From: Paratinospora sagittata
Lineage: Eukaryota > Streptophyta > Magnoliopsida > Ranunculales > Menispermaceae
Length of the DNA stretch: 64,000 nucleotides
Assembly (NCBI GenBank): GCA_035771175.1
Contig: CM069602.1
Location: 9,799,501 to 9,863,500, forward strand
Reading direction: 5' to 3'
Position 1 is the first letter of the stretch. Each line of letters begins with the position of its first letter. The notes beneath the pieces are model-generated. The model was not told the origin of the DNA, did not search any database, and saw nothing but the letters and a program-made list of their open reading frames with translations. The position numbers and the translations under genes are program-made. This document shows positions 34,076-44,766 of the stretch, piece after piece.

Positions 34076-35452
34076 GAATGAACTTCGTCCTTGAAGTTTT
34101 AAGGTTAAGAAATTACCTAAGCCCATGAACTCGGCAAAGTGCTCCATCATGTAGTCCTCACGCTCCCAAGTAACCTGCTCCTCACCATGGAACTGCCATC
34201 TCACCTTAACCATCGGAATCTCACGGTTACGTAACCTCTGGACCTTCCGGTCAAGTATCTGAATAGGTTCCTCATCATAAGTCTCATCCTGCCTCAGTTC
34301 AATGTTCCTCCAATCCAAGGCGTGATCAAAATCACTCTTGTACACTCTCAGCATTGACACATGAAAGACATTGTGGACTGCTGCTAGCTGAGGTGGCAAG
34401 GCTAATCGGTAAGCGACGGGGCCAATTCGTTCTAAAACCTCGAACGGCCCAATAAATCTCGGAGCGAGCTTGCCTTTTATCCCAAATCTAGTCTGGCCCT
34501 TCTGAGGTGAGACCTTCAATAAAACTTGGTCACCCACCTCCAACTCTAAGGTCTTTCGCTTGGCATCAGTGTAACTCTTCTGCCTGTCTTGGGCTACCTT
34601 CATATTATGCTTGATCCTCTTAATCTTCACTGTGTGTTCTTGTACAAACTCTGGTCCCATCACTGTAACATCCCCTACCTCCGTCCAACAGATCGGAGAT
34701 CTACAGGGTCGACCATACAATGCCTCAAAAGGAGCCATGCCAATACTGGACTGATAGCTGTTGTTGTACGCGAACTCACACAGATGTATGTACTCCTCCT
34801 AGTTACCACTGGACTCAAGGACACAAGCTCGAAGCATATCCTCTAAAATCGATATCAACCTCTCAGACTGGCCATCCGTCTAGGGGTGAAAAGCGGTACT
34901 GAGATCTAGTCTGGTGCCGAGCTGCCTCTACAACCCCTGCCAGAATATCGATGTAAACCTCGGATCCCTATCTGACACAATCGAAACTGGCACTCCATGT
35001 AATCTGACTATCTCCCGCATATAGAGTCTGCTCAGCTTGTCCATAGAATCCCTAGTGTTCACCGGTAGAAAGTGGGCGGACTTGGTCAAGCGATCAATAA
35101 TAACCCAAACAACATTATGTCTCCTCGGGGTGTTGGGTAATCTTACAACAAAGTCCATAGTGACGTGCTCCCATTTCCACTCAGGAATGGCAAGCGGTTG
35201 CATCTGCCCTCCAGGCCTCTGATGCTCAACTTTGACTCTCTGACAGATCTCACACCTCTGAATGAACTGAGCTATCTCTCTCTTTATGTCGGGCCACCAA
35301 TACATTCTTTTCATATCATGATACATCTTGGTTCCGCCAGGATGAATAGCATAATGAGATCTGTGAGCCTCTGGGAGAACACTTTGTCTGAGTCGTGGAT
35401 CTGCAGGAACCCATAAACGTCCCCTAAATCTCAAGGCACCATCAGATGACAA
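34073..35452 (-). pseudogene. Ty3/gypsy integrase with chromodomain-like C-terminus (nested element)
   Basis: One minus-strand frame with TAG stops at 34928-34930 and 34880-34882 and a further stop near 34800. In order: an HHCC finger (HYAIHPGGTKMYHDMKRMYWW, then CEICQRVK); a DDE core (WEHVTMDFVVRLP, VSDRDPRFTS, then ALYGRPCRSP); a GPFEVLERIGP C-terminal domain; HNVFHVSMLRVY; and a chromodomain-like end (REIPMVKVRWQFHGEEQVTWE). The tail is what chromoviruses use to target chromatin; with ~3-kb LTRs a Tekay/Del-like lineage is plausible but unproven. The stops replace residues that are usually glutamine (FHP*TDGQ). Confidence 0.93.
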
Positions 35453-35455
35453 GTG

Positions 35456-36162
35456 TCAATCAGTAAAATCATTGCTCTCAGCCCAAAACTTGTACATCAC
35501 ATAATCAACGTCAAGTCTCTGTTGGTCAATTACCTCATGGACTTGTGTAGGCTGAGCTCTCATTTGAGCACATATCACAATCTGATCTGAAGGGGTAGCA
35601 CATATACTCATAACTGTAGCCGCCTCAAGTAGTTTCCACTCATGAGACATCTGGCATGCTACCATAACTGTCTCTACCTGCTTCCTGCTCAACGCATCAA
35701 CCACTACATTGGCTTTACCTGGGTGGTATTCCAATGTAAAATCATAGTCTTTGAGGAGCTCTAACCACCTTCTCTGTCTCATGTTCAATTCCTTCTGAGA
35801 GAACAAGTACTTGAGGCTCTTATGGTCAGAATACAAAATGAATCTCTCACCATAGAGATAATGCCTCCAAATCTTCAAAGCAAAAACCACTGCGGCCAGT
35901 TCTAAGTCGTGAACAGGGTAGTTCTTTTCATGCACCTTCAACTGCCTCGATACATAAGCAATGACTCTATCTTTCTACATCAACATGCAACCCAAGCCGA
36001 TACGAGAGGCATCAGTATAGATAACCAACTCCTGATCAAGCTCTGGCAAAATCAACACTGGCGTAGATGTCAATCTTTTCTTCAGCTTTAAAAAGGCATT
36101 CTCACACTCTTCGGTCCATACAAAGGACACATCTTTCTGGGTGAGCCTAGTCATAGGCGTAG
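35456..36162 (-). pseudogene. Ty3/gypsy RNase H (nested element)
   Basis: The minus-strand translation carries the start of RNase H (YTDASRIGLGCMLM, near 36000), a TAG at 35975-35977 just after it, then [45 protein letters not shown] and ALSRK. These are the conserved acidic-residue blocks of retroelement RNase H. The stop sits in LM*KDR, where relatives have glutamine. A linker with no recognised domain follows toward integrase. Confidence 0.9.
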
Positions 36163-36790
36163 CTATCTTGAGAATCCCTGAACCAATCTCCTATAGTAAC
36201 CAGCTAACCCAAGAAAGCTTCTGATCTCGGTCACTGTGGTAGGCCTAGGCCAACTGATAATGGCTTCAACCTTAGACGGGTCAACTGAAATCCCCTCAGA
36301 ACTCACCACATGACCTAAGAACTTCACTTCGGTGATCCAAAACTCGCACTTGCTCAGCTTTGCATATAGCCTATGCTCTCTCAAAGTTTGCAATGTCACT
36401 CTAAGGTGTTCCTCATGCTCAACCCGAGTCTTGGAATACACCAATATGTCATCAATGAAGACGATGACAAACTTATCCAGATACTGCCTAAAGACCCTCT
36501 GCATCAGGTCCATGAACATCGTCGGTGCATTAGTCACACCAAATGGCATCACAAGGAACTCATAATGTCCATAGCGGGTTCTGAATGCGGTCTTAGGCAC
36601 ATCCTCCTCCCTGATCCTCAGGTGATGATACCCGGAACGCAAATCAATCTTCGAAAAATACCTCGCTCCCCTCAACTGATCAAACAAGTCATCAATCCTT
36701 GGGAGAGGATATTTGTTCTTGATGGTCACCCTGGTCAATTGGCGATAGTCGATGCACAACCGCAAGTTCCCATATTTTTTTTTCACAAAA
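36163..36790 (-). pseudogene. Ty3/gypsy reverse transcriptase (nested element)
   Basis: About 207 codons are open on the minus strand: [59 protein letters not shown] and the catalytic FIDDILVYS (near 36460), then [17 protein letters not shown]. The frame shifts upstream at a long T/A homopolymer near 36780 and downstream near 36175. The palm motifs are intact but the enzyme cannot be made from this locus. Confidence 0.95.
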
Positions 36791-37570
36791 AAGAATTGGA
36801 GCTCCCCAGGGTGACACGCTCGGGCAAATAAAGCCCTTAGCCAATAACTCCTCGAGCTGTTTCTGTAACTCTCTCAACTCGGCTGGCGCCATTCTATATG
36901 GTGCCATGGAGATAGGCTTTGTGCCAGGGACTAGTTCAATAATGAAATCGATCTCTCGCTTCGGTGGTAATCCTGGAAGATCCGCAGGGAACACATCTGG
37001 AAAGTCCCTGACAATGACAATATCCTCAAGTATCACCTCACTAGTTTCTTCCTCATCAGGCACTAACCCAGCCAAAATCTCCCTATCTCCATCAGTCACA
37101 AATCTACCCCTTGTGACTGTCTGGTCCGAAGCTCTACCCTGTAGTGCAAACACTGGGTGTCCGGGGATCTGGAAAATGATTCTCTTCGCGAAACAGTCGA
37201 CAACTGCATGATAAGCCGCGAGCCAATCCATCCCTAGAATTGCATCAAACTCTAAAAACTCTAGGACTCGAAAGTAAATAGGCATCTCAACATCACCAAT
37301 CTGAACCACACACTGGCTACAGATCATGTTCGGGTAGATCCTCTCCCCAGCTACGGTACTCACCACTAACCATGTACTAGCCCTAATGGGAGTCAAATGC
37401 AAACTATCTACCATACGTCCAGATATGAATGATAATGTAGACCCAACATCAAATAATACATGCATAGAAGCACTACAAATAATAAGAGTACTTTCCACCA
37501 AAGTCCTGGATGCTGTCGGGTCTGGCTCAGTAGCTGCCTTCGCTGTCTCTCTGGCACTGGACTGCTGCAC
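36786..37570 (-). pseudogene. Ty3/gypsy retropepsin and RT N-terminal linker (nested element)
   Basis: The minus-strand frame has the aspartic protease loop VLFDVGSTLSFISGRM (D-V-G-S in place of the usual D-S/T-G-A), the flap region and the second motif FDAILGMDWLAAYHA. The linker FPDVFPADLPGLPPKREIDF leads into RT ([19 protein letters not shown], then [16 protein letters not shown]). It runs off frame at 36780. Whether DVGS is a lineage trait or a mutation cannot be decided here. Confidence 0.9.
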
Positions 37571-38701
37571 AAATCCTTGAGCTCTCTAAAAATTTGGACA
37601 CTCGAACTTCCTATGCCCAACCTGCCCACATTAAAAACATAAGAACGGAGCCCTGAGCGCAGATGATCCAGTCTGAGATGTCGTCACATAGCTTCCTCGG
37701 CCACTACCTCTGCCTCGGCCAACAGTCTGTGGGAATGGGGGTCTCGGTGCACTCAGTGCCTGAATAGGAATCGGGACAGGAGAGGAAACCACTGGTGAGG
37801 CCATCATACTAGTCTGAATCTGGGATGCCTTACTCTGAGCACCATCAGACTGTGCTCTTCCATAAAATTTTCTATTCTTTTCCCATTTTCCCTTCTTCCA
37901 CGGAGTCTGGAACTGTCCCCCAGACTCTGCTTGTGAAGTCTGTTCATCTGGAGCTGCCCGTGTAGACATACCATCAACCCACTCAGCCAACTCATACTGT
38001 TTGGCCCTCTGGACCGCTGTGGTAAAATCAGTCATCTTCGTCACAGACAAGGCCTGTCGGATCGCAGGCCTTAGGTTCAAAGAAAACCTCATAAGCTTGT
38101 CACTCGCCGTCTGAACTAACCCAGGGGCATAAACTGCGAGCTGCCTAAATCTGAGCTCGTATTCCCTGACTGACATGGTGCCCTGTGCGAGATTCAAAAA
38201 CTTGAGTTGCTTAGCCTGTCTCTCAGTCTCTGGAACGTAAGCCTATAAGAACAATCGTTTGAAGGTGTCCCAACTCTTCACTGCCCCCTGTGTATCCAAC
38301 ACTGAAAGCCACCAGTCATCTGCATCACTCTCTAGTGTGTGAGCAGCACATAGGACCTGAGACTCCTCATCAAACTAAAAGGAGCGACTGATCTTCTCGA
38401 CATTCTTCAGCCAATCTTCGGCCTTCTTCAAGTCAACCCCACCAGTGAATCCCTTAGGCTTTAGCTTCATGAACTTCTCTAGCAGTCTGATCCGCCGATC
38501 GGTGGGGTTCTCCACAACAATAGGAGCAGGTGTAGGCATAGGCTGAGGTACAGCCATTTGAGGTCCTGCTGCCCCTGCAGCTCCACTAGCCTCAGCCCCA
38601 CTTATGCCCGCCTCCTGAGGTATTGTTTGAGGGGACTGTCGAGCAATAGCCTCAACCTGCTGCACTAACGCCTGTATCTGTGAAGTCTGGGCTGCCATCA
38701 A
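37571..38701 (-). pseudogene. Ty3/gypsy gag with CCHC knuckle (nested element)
   Basis: The minus-strand frame from ATG 38701 has an A/P-rich N-terminus, then PKGFTGGVDLKKAEDWLKNV, the WWLSVLD region, and the capsid block GTMSVREYELRFRQLAVYAP. A basic tail (KKGKWEKNRKFYGRAQ) and a GRGRGSGRGS stretch precede one CCHC knuckle (C-x2-CGQVGHRKFEC). The frame is broken by stops at 38375-38377, 38243-38245, 37631-37633 (TAA inside the knuckle) and 37586-37588. There are no obvious shifts. Confidence 0.9.
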
Positions 38702-39017
38702 GCGGCCCTATGCCTGAATGATCTCCTCCATCCTCCCCATCCGGTCATCATCGGATGGCCCTGTGTGTGGCTGTCCCAATCTCTCGCTCCTCCTTATGAC
38801 ACTGAGAAGTAGAAATACGAGCAACCATCACACATTAAAAAATTTAAAACATTAACAAAACCTCGTAACTACCTATATCATATAACACACACAGAAAATA
38901 TGATAGTAAGGCTTTTAGGTTAGTTCATTTAAGCTTTTTAATCACCTAAATCTCTCACCCAATTCCTAGGTCAAAGTTATCTAAGTCCAATACATAAACC
39001 AAACCTAGTAAAACCTG
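38702..39017 (-). other. Leader of the nested gypsy element
   Basis: About 316 bp of untranslated sequence between the PBS and the apparent gag start. The segment 38702-38800 may be an upstream part of gag (a TAG and frame change precede the ATG used here). No other feature is seen. Confidence 0.6.
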
Positions 39018-39029
39018 GCTCTGATACCA
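39018..39029 (-). other. Gypsy primer-binding site (initiator Met tRNA)
   Basis: The + strand reads GCTCTGATACCA, the reverse complement of TGGTATCAGAGC, two bases from the LTR end TGTGGCG at 39032. Confidence 0.95.
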
Positions 39030-39031
39030 AC

Positions 39032-41800
39032 TGTGGCGACCCCGCACCCCGGACGCCCGACATAGGCATCTCCGACCACTTCTCAACTCCCGTGAGGTGG
39101 TTGAGACCCCACGAGCCTTATCTCAAACAACGACATAATATCAACAGGTTCTAAACAAAACTACCAACCGTATTAATCATCCAAGACAAGAGATACTCCA
39201 TAAAAATGAACCATAAAGAAAACCGTCATAATCCCTACAGCCCATCAATACTGACATACACATAAAGTCTAAAATTGTGGGTACAAATAAAAATCGTCAT
39301 ATGCCCACATGGTCTATCTAACAAGTCCCAACTCACCCACTACAATGTGGTAAGTGTTATAATTACATAGTCCAAAATATAATACATCATAATTTAAAAC
39401 ACAGTTCAATCAAAATGCCTCTCAACTCACATCGAGGCCTTGGATTCTCTCGCAGGCAAGGCCCTCAAGATATGACTACTCCTTTGCCCTTATTCGGGAC
39501 AGAAGGACCTGAAAGAGGAAAATGAGGGTGAGCCAACGGTGCCCAGTGAATAGAATTCAAATATGCTATCAATACTCATCAATAAATATCATGTATGCAT
39601 GTCAATGTGTATCATGATTAAAAGTTCATAATCATATAGATATCAAGCATTTATAATAAGTTCGATGCAAGTAAAAGCTTATCAATTTGGATCCACATTC
39701 CACATGCATTGGGGTTACTAGTGCACGTCTATTTCACCGTACCGTTCTCATCCCCAAATATTTCATTTTCTCAAATCAATGCATCATTCAAAACATTAGA
39801 ACACATTCATGCTTTCAACATACAATATATATAAGTGATATGATGACATAAAAGATATAATAATAAATGAAGTCTACTCACAACTAAGCCTCGCGAGAGT
39901 ATTTAACCACACACGACCACCAAACCGAATCAACCAAATCAAGATCCTGAAACATTCATCAATATCCTACCATATATCAATTTCTATGCTCAATCACATA
40001 GACATTACATATCAATCCAAAATCAGCCCACATATAGACAATAGGCCTAAATCCCATCTAATCCCATCATTCAACTTAAATCACATGACTTAGGCCTCTA
40101 ATGCATAGTTCTCATTCATAAACCATTCTATTAATCAAAAATACTAATCTTCAATTCCTTAGGCATAAACATGCTCAAATTGGGTCACTTGATTACAAGT
40201 AGGCCTAACCCATGATATGGTCACAACCACCAAATCAATAGCATAATCAACCCTAATCATGCTTAATTAAACATAAGTTGCATTAATTCAATGATTCTAA
40301 GCCAAAAGCATCAAAAACCCTAAAATATGAAATTTTCCATACTTAGGACATATTGTCGATTTACACTAGGTTACCATGTTCAGCTATGTATATCACTGGT
40401 TTTGCATCATGGGTTCATCAACAATGGCAACTAGGTCAACATAGTTGACATGCAAGCTATTTGGAAAGGTCTATGTTCATATTCTAAATTTAGGTCTAAT
40501 ACAAGCGACCCTACCAATTCTTCATTTAATATTCTGTTCAGATGTATCAATCTACTAACAGAAGTTTGTAATCACAAAATCAACCGTTCAGATTGAATTA
40601 TGTGAAGAAACAAACCTTCTGTCCAAATATCAGCCCAATCCAACGGTGGACCGAAAAGATAAGTATCTTTGATGAACAAGTCTCTAATCAGACAATTTAT
40701 CCTTTCCTGCTGCAAATACTCGAACTCATATGACTATATCACACAACATACTTAACCGATAAACATCTCCACCGTTCAGAATGTAGAAATATCAATTGTA
40801 AACTATATACCCACATCTAATATCCATCCAACGGTAGATTGAGGAGATCTATAAGTTTGAGGGAAACGACGCGAGAAATCCAGACTTTTCGACCAGCTTT
40901 GTTTGAGAGGTTAGATCTCTTAGACGAAACCTCTAATCAAGATCTCCACCGACCAGAATGCTGAAATATCAGTTGTAAACTACATAGCCAAATCTAATAT
41001 CCATCCAACGGTAGATTAAGTAGATCTATAAGTTTGAGGAAAATGGCGTGAGAAATCTAGACTTTTTGACCAGCTTTGTTTGAGAGGTTAGATCTCTTAG
41101 ACGAAACCTCTAATCAAGATCTCCACCGACCAGAATGAATAACCATAAGCTACGAACTTGCTGACAAAGCTTGAGCTCAATCTGACCATATATCCGGAAT
41201 ATCCAGGTCTTTGATGAAAACGTTGCAGAGATTTTTCTCAAGCAACTCCCTCTTTCTTTCTCTTCTTCTTTCCTTTCTCTTCTTTTTTTTTTTTTTCCTT
41301 TCCCTCCACTCACCTCACTTTCTAGCACTTCCTTGATTCCCTCCACTCACCTCACTTTCTAGCATTTTCTTGGAGAAGAGAAGTGGGCATGAGATACTTG
41401 TCCACTTTCATGCACCAACCTTCACATGTGTTGGTCTCATACTACCCATACCAACCACATGTACTTTAACCAATCTCATGCTTCCATGTATTTTAAATGT
41501 CCAATCCATTTAATACACCAAATTTTCATTCTCATTTATCATTTTATTCAATCAATCTAACCCATATCAATTCATGGTTTAATGGGCCCATGCATAAATA
41601 ATAACATATGTATTATACTTTAATTTAACATGACCCATATATAATTTATAATGCACATATTTATATACATTATCAAGCATCAACTATACAAACATTAAGC
41701 AACCATCAAACAAACACCAAACATATCAATGCAACACATAAAGTTTGGGCAAAGTGCAATTGAGTTATGGGCTAGATGAAATAATTTTCGGAGCGTCACA
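39032..41800 (-). mobile_element. 5' LTR of the nested ~3-kb-LTR gypsy element
   Basis: On + it runs TGTGGCGACCCCG to GGAGCGTCACA, 2,769 bp. It is shorter than its partner because of a ~56-bp deletion near the PBS end and loss of the ttaagtccccctattagcc region near 39750, and it has only one ~50-bp unit. Its outer end joins reverse-transcriptase sequence of another gypsy element at 41801. The local ~176-bp repeat is expanded at about 40760-41130. Confidence 0.93.
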
Positions 41801-42420
41801 ATCGGACTCTTTGACGCGTAGTTGATGGTATCTCGAGCGTAAATCAATCTTTAAAAAATATCTTGCTCCCCGCAATTGATCAAAAATATAATCTATTATG
41901 GGAAGTGGATGTTTATTCTTGATTGTAACACTGTTTAATTTTTGATAATCTACGCACATTCGTAAAAAACCATCCTTTTTCTTTATGAAGAGTACCAAAA
42001 CTCCCCAAGGTGAGGTGTTTTTCTGATAAATCATTTTCCTTCTAATTCTCTGAGTTGTTTGTCTAGTTCCACCAGTTCGGTGTGAGCCATTCGATACAGT
42101 GGAATATACACTAGATTAGTTTCTGGAAGAAGTTTGATTTCGAAATCAAATTATCGTACTGGTGGTAGTCCTGGTAAATCTTCTAGGAATACAGTATGAA
42201 ATTCTTGTACCACGCTAATTTCATTTAGTGTGAGAGGTTGCACAATTTGTTTTTCTTCCTCATGTAGGAAATCTTCCAATTGTACGCCCCCCGATCATTG
42301 TTCGAACAGTGACGCGGTGATCCGCTTTAGTGGTCGTGACTTCGATCCTGAAATCTTTAATACAATTTTATCTGGAAGAGTTATGTATACTATTTTGTCC
42401 GTACCTATTTTAAAGTAGGG
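41801..42420 (-). pseudogene. Ty3/gypsy protease end and N-terminal RT, displaced 5' part
   Basis: Minus-strand translation: ITLPDKIVLKISGSKSRPL, a linker with LEDFLHEEEK and ISVVQEF, then [13 protein letters not shown] sequence, [38 protein letters not shown] and [19 protein letters not shown]. It stops at VKESD, where the nested insertion begins. The RT resumes at 30034 with FMNLKHRVF. It is nearly identical in layout to the forward copy at 21640-22158, so this family is present in both orientations. The element is truncated upstream near 42420. Confidence 0.92.
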
Positions 42421-42436
42421 CGAATGAAAGCAGATA

Positions 42437-42471
42437 AATGGGTCGGCCCATTTTGCCACCCCTAGATTTGG
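42437..42471. other. Possible hAT-type terminus
   Basis: The motif gggtcggcccattttgccac followed by ccctag resembles the reverse of the TAGGGGTGGCAAAATGG ends common in plant hAT elements. I found no partner end. It lies just outside the truncated gypsy element. The remaining sequence up to 42870 shows no gene. Confidence 0.35.
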
Positions 42472-42874
42472 GATTATCAAAGGTGAGAAAACTTGTTACA
42501 TCAAAATTGTATAAATGACAGTTCTTTTGTAATATAATATAGTTGATCAAGAGTGCATTTGTACCAATTTGAAAAAAGAATTGGGTTGAATACTCAAAAC
42601 TTCGTTTTTTTTTAATAAAGGATTTATTTTCTAAATTATTTAAGGTAAATTGAGGGCTAATTTCTTATTTTCAACGTGCTTTTCCATGTTTTTCAATATA
42701 AAAATAACTATATCTGCATCATTTCTTCTTCAAAATAATTTTAAAAAATGATAAGGATTTGTAAATTATACTCACTTCTTTTAGGACCCATAAATGGAAT
42801 TGACTTCAACAAATCTGGTTCAAGAGAGCATATCATTCAATTCGAATTGGATTGGGGATTGTGGCCCTTTTGGG

Positions 42875-43344
42875 TAGGGGTATAATTGGGTTGGGTCGGA
42901 TCAGTTGGAACCAAATTTCAACCCAATCTAAATTAGTTTGGATTAAAAAAATTACAATCCAACCTTAAACCAAATCTTCTCTTAACCCAACTTAAATTAG
43001 TTCGGTTGGTCATTGGGGTCAAGAATCTTGACTCTTGAGATGAGTTAAACTATACTTGTAAATTTTACATATAAATTTTACACTAATAGATATCAAGCAT
43101 GTAATGTTTTAATTTCAAATACAACTATATCAACATCTAAATTTGACAACCATTTCAAATTAACTATAAAATATCAAGATATTTTAAATAAAATCACATT
43201 TATCCATCACTATATTATAATATCAAACTAGTTAGGTTCGGGTTAGAATTTTTTCAACTCAATCAAACTCACATACTAGACCAACTCAACCCAACCCGTC
43301 GGGTTTGGTTTGATTTAGTTCGGTCGGGTTGAATTACACTTTTA
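42875..43344. mobile_element. hAT-like MITE with GGGTTGGGTCGG ends
   Basis: About 470 bp with imperfect inverted ends (taggggtataatt on the left; the right end read in reverse is taaaagtgtaatt) and subterminal gggttgggtcgg / cggtcgggttg motifs. Short flanking repeats cttttg occur on both sides. There is no coding capacity. Its length matches the better-supported MITE at 57892-58361. Confidence 0.5.
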
Positions 43345-43852
43345 CTTTTGAGAGAGTTTTTTTTTAAGTATTTTTGGAACAAAAGTACTTTAAAATATAT
43401 TTGACAACACTTACTTTTAACTAAATTACAGTAAAAAAAATAATTTTTTTACATTTTAGAAAAAACTGAGAAAGGCTAGCCTTATCTCATAAGTGTTTTT
43501 TTTTAAAATGCTTTTTAAAAAAATGCTTAAATTTTTTTTTCCCCAACAAAGACAATTTTCAAAGAATCAAACACTATCGTTAATTATCCTAATAAAAAAT
43601 GTTAATCTAATTATGAAAAAATATAACTATAATATAATTATATATATAATTTTTATGTTGTATATATTTTAAAATATGTAATCAATAAATTAATAAATAT
43701 AAGTATGCAGTTATATTATAATTGTAATTTTTTTTTTTTTTTTTTTGTAGTTATCAATCAACGCGATCGTGTCACTTAGAAGTTGTGCATCGAGAAACTT
43801 TCCCTGTCCCTCGCGACACAACACATTTGATGTCTCGGTTCGTCCGCGAGAC
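43345..43852. other. AT-rich upstream region of the host gene
   Basis: About 500 bp with poly-T and poly-A runs (for example a 20-bp T run at about 43728-43746) and no open reading frame of note. It holds the proximal promoter of the gene that starts near 43885. Confidence 0.5.
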
Positions 43853-43859
43853 TATAAAA
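43853..43859 (+). promoter_or_regulatory. TATA box of the RSA1-like gene
   Basis: TATAAAA lies in the context cgagactataaaacctctc, about 30 bp before the expected transcription start near 43885 and about 910 bp before the coding ATG because of a leader intron. Confidence 0.65.
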
Positions 43860-43884
43860 CCTCTCTTACATGAGAAATGTAGTT

Positions 43885-44036
43885 TTTTCAGTGTTTCTGA
43901 GTTAGGGTTTCTTCTGGTCTTCGGCGAACGCTATCTACGGTGAAAGTCCATCGATAGATGAACCCTAATTTGCTGTTGCAGTTTTAACAGCTAAGCGAAA
44001 TCTCTTGGTGGCGTTTACTTGAATCATCCTCGAAAG
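43885..44036 (+). other. Non-coding exon 1 (5' UTR) with telo-box and uORF
   Basis: The exon ends at a consensus donor (gaaag|gtacc, 44036/44037), and the intron runs to an acceptor (tttcttgcag) at 44739. TTAGGGTTT at 43902-43910 is a telo-box, common in leaders of plant growth and translation genes; a second reversed CCCTAA lies at 43963-43968. A 10-codon upstream ORF (ATG 43958 to TAA 43987) sits in the leader. The transcription start is inferred from the TATA box. Confidence 0.6.
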
Positions 44037-44766
44037 GTACCGAGTTTGTCTAAGAATTTTCTATGGCTTCGACGTATCTGCTTGAGGAATGGCGTCTTTC
44101 TTCGTCCTCATAAGTGCTTTTAGGGTTTTGGGATATTATTATTAGTTGCAATGAAAGTTGTCTCTCGAGTTAATTGGATGGATTTCTTGTTCTTTACGGT
44201 TTTTTTGGCAACAATTTATTAGATTGGTTTATGGTAGCTGGTTTGAGTATCAAATGTTAATTATAGGTTTAAGGTGGAATTGCTAATTGCTTTCATTTGA
44301 ATACGAGAGGAGGCAATTTGAAAAATACAAAATAATTTGTCAATATTGTGCAGGAGGAGTTAATTCCAGAGGATTGCTACTTGGATAATTGTAGCTTTTA
44401 CGATGTGATTAGTAGAAAAGAATGATAAAATCTGTGATTTATTGATTCTTGGTCTCAAAAACTATACAGAAAAAGTAAATTGAAGGAAATTTTGAATTGT
44501 GTTAGACTTTAATACTAGAAAGTTTCTAGGTTCTAGCAGAGGATACCATTGCTACACATTTAGTTATTTCAGCTAATTTTGCTCTTAGGAAAAAAACATT
44601 CAAAATCTTGGATTGGGTTAAGTTTAAATGTTTTATTGGTTGTCAGAGTGTTGCTATTAGAGGATTCGATTGGCACATTCCCTGATGTTTAGTATTTGAG
44701 TAAGATTTTTCTCTAATTTATTTGCCTGGTTTCTTGCAGGTCTCCCTTCTTCTTTACGAAGAGGAT

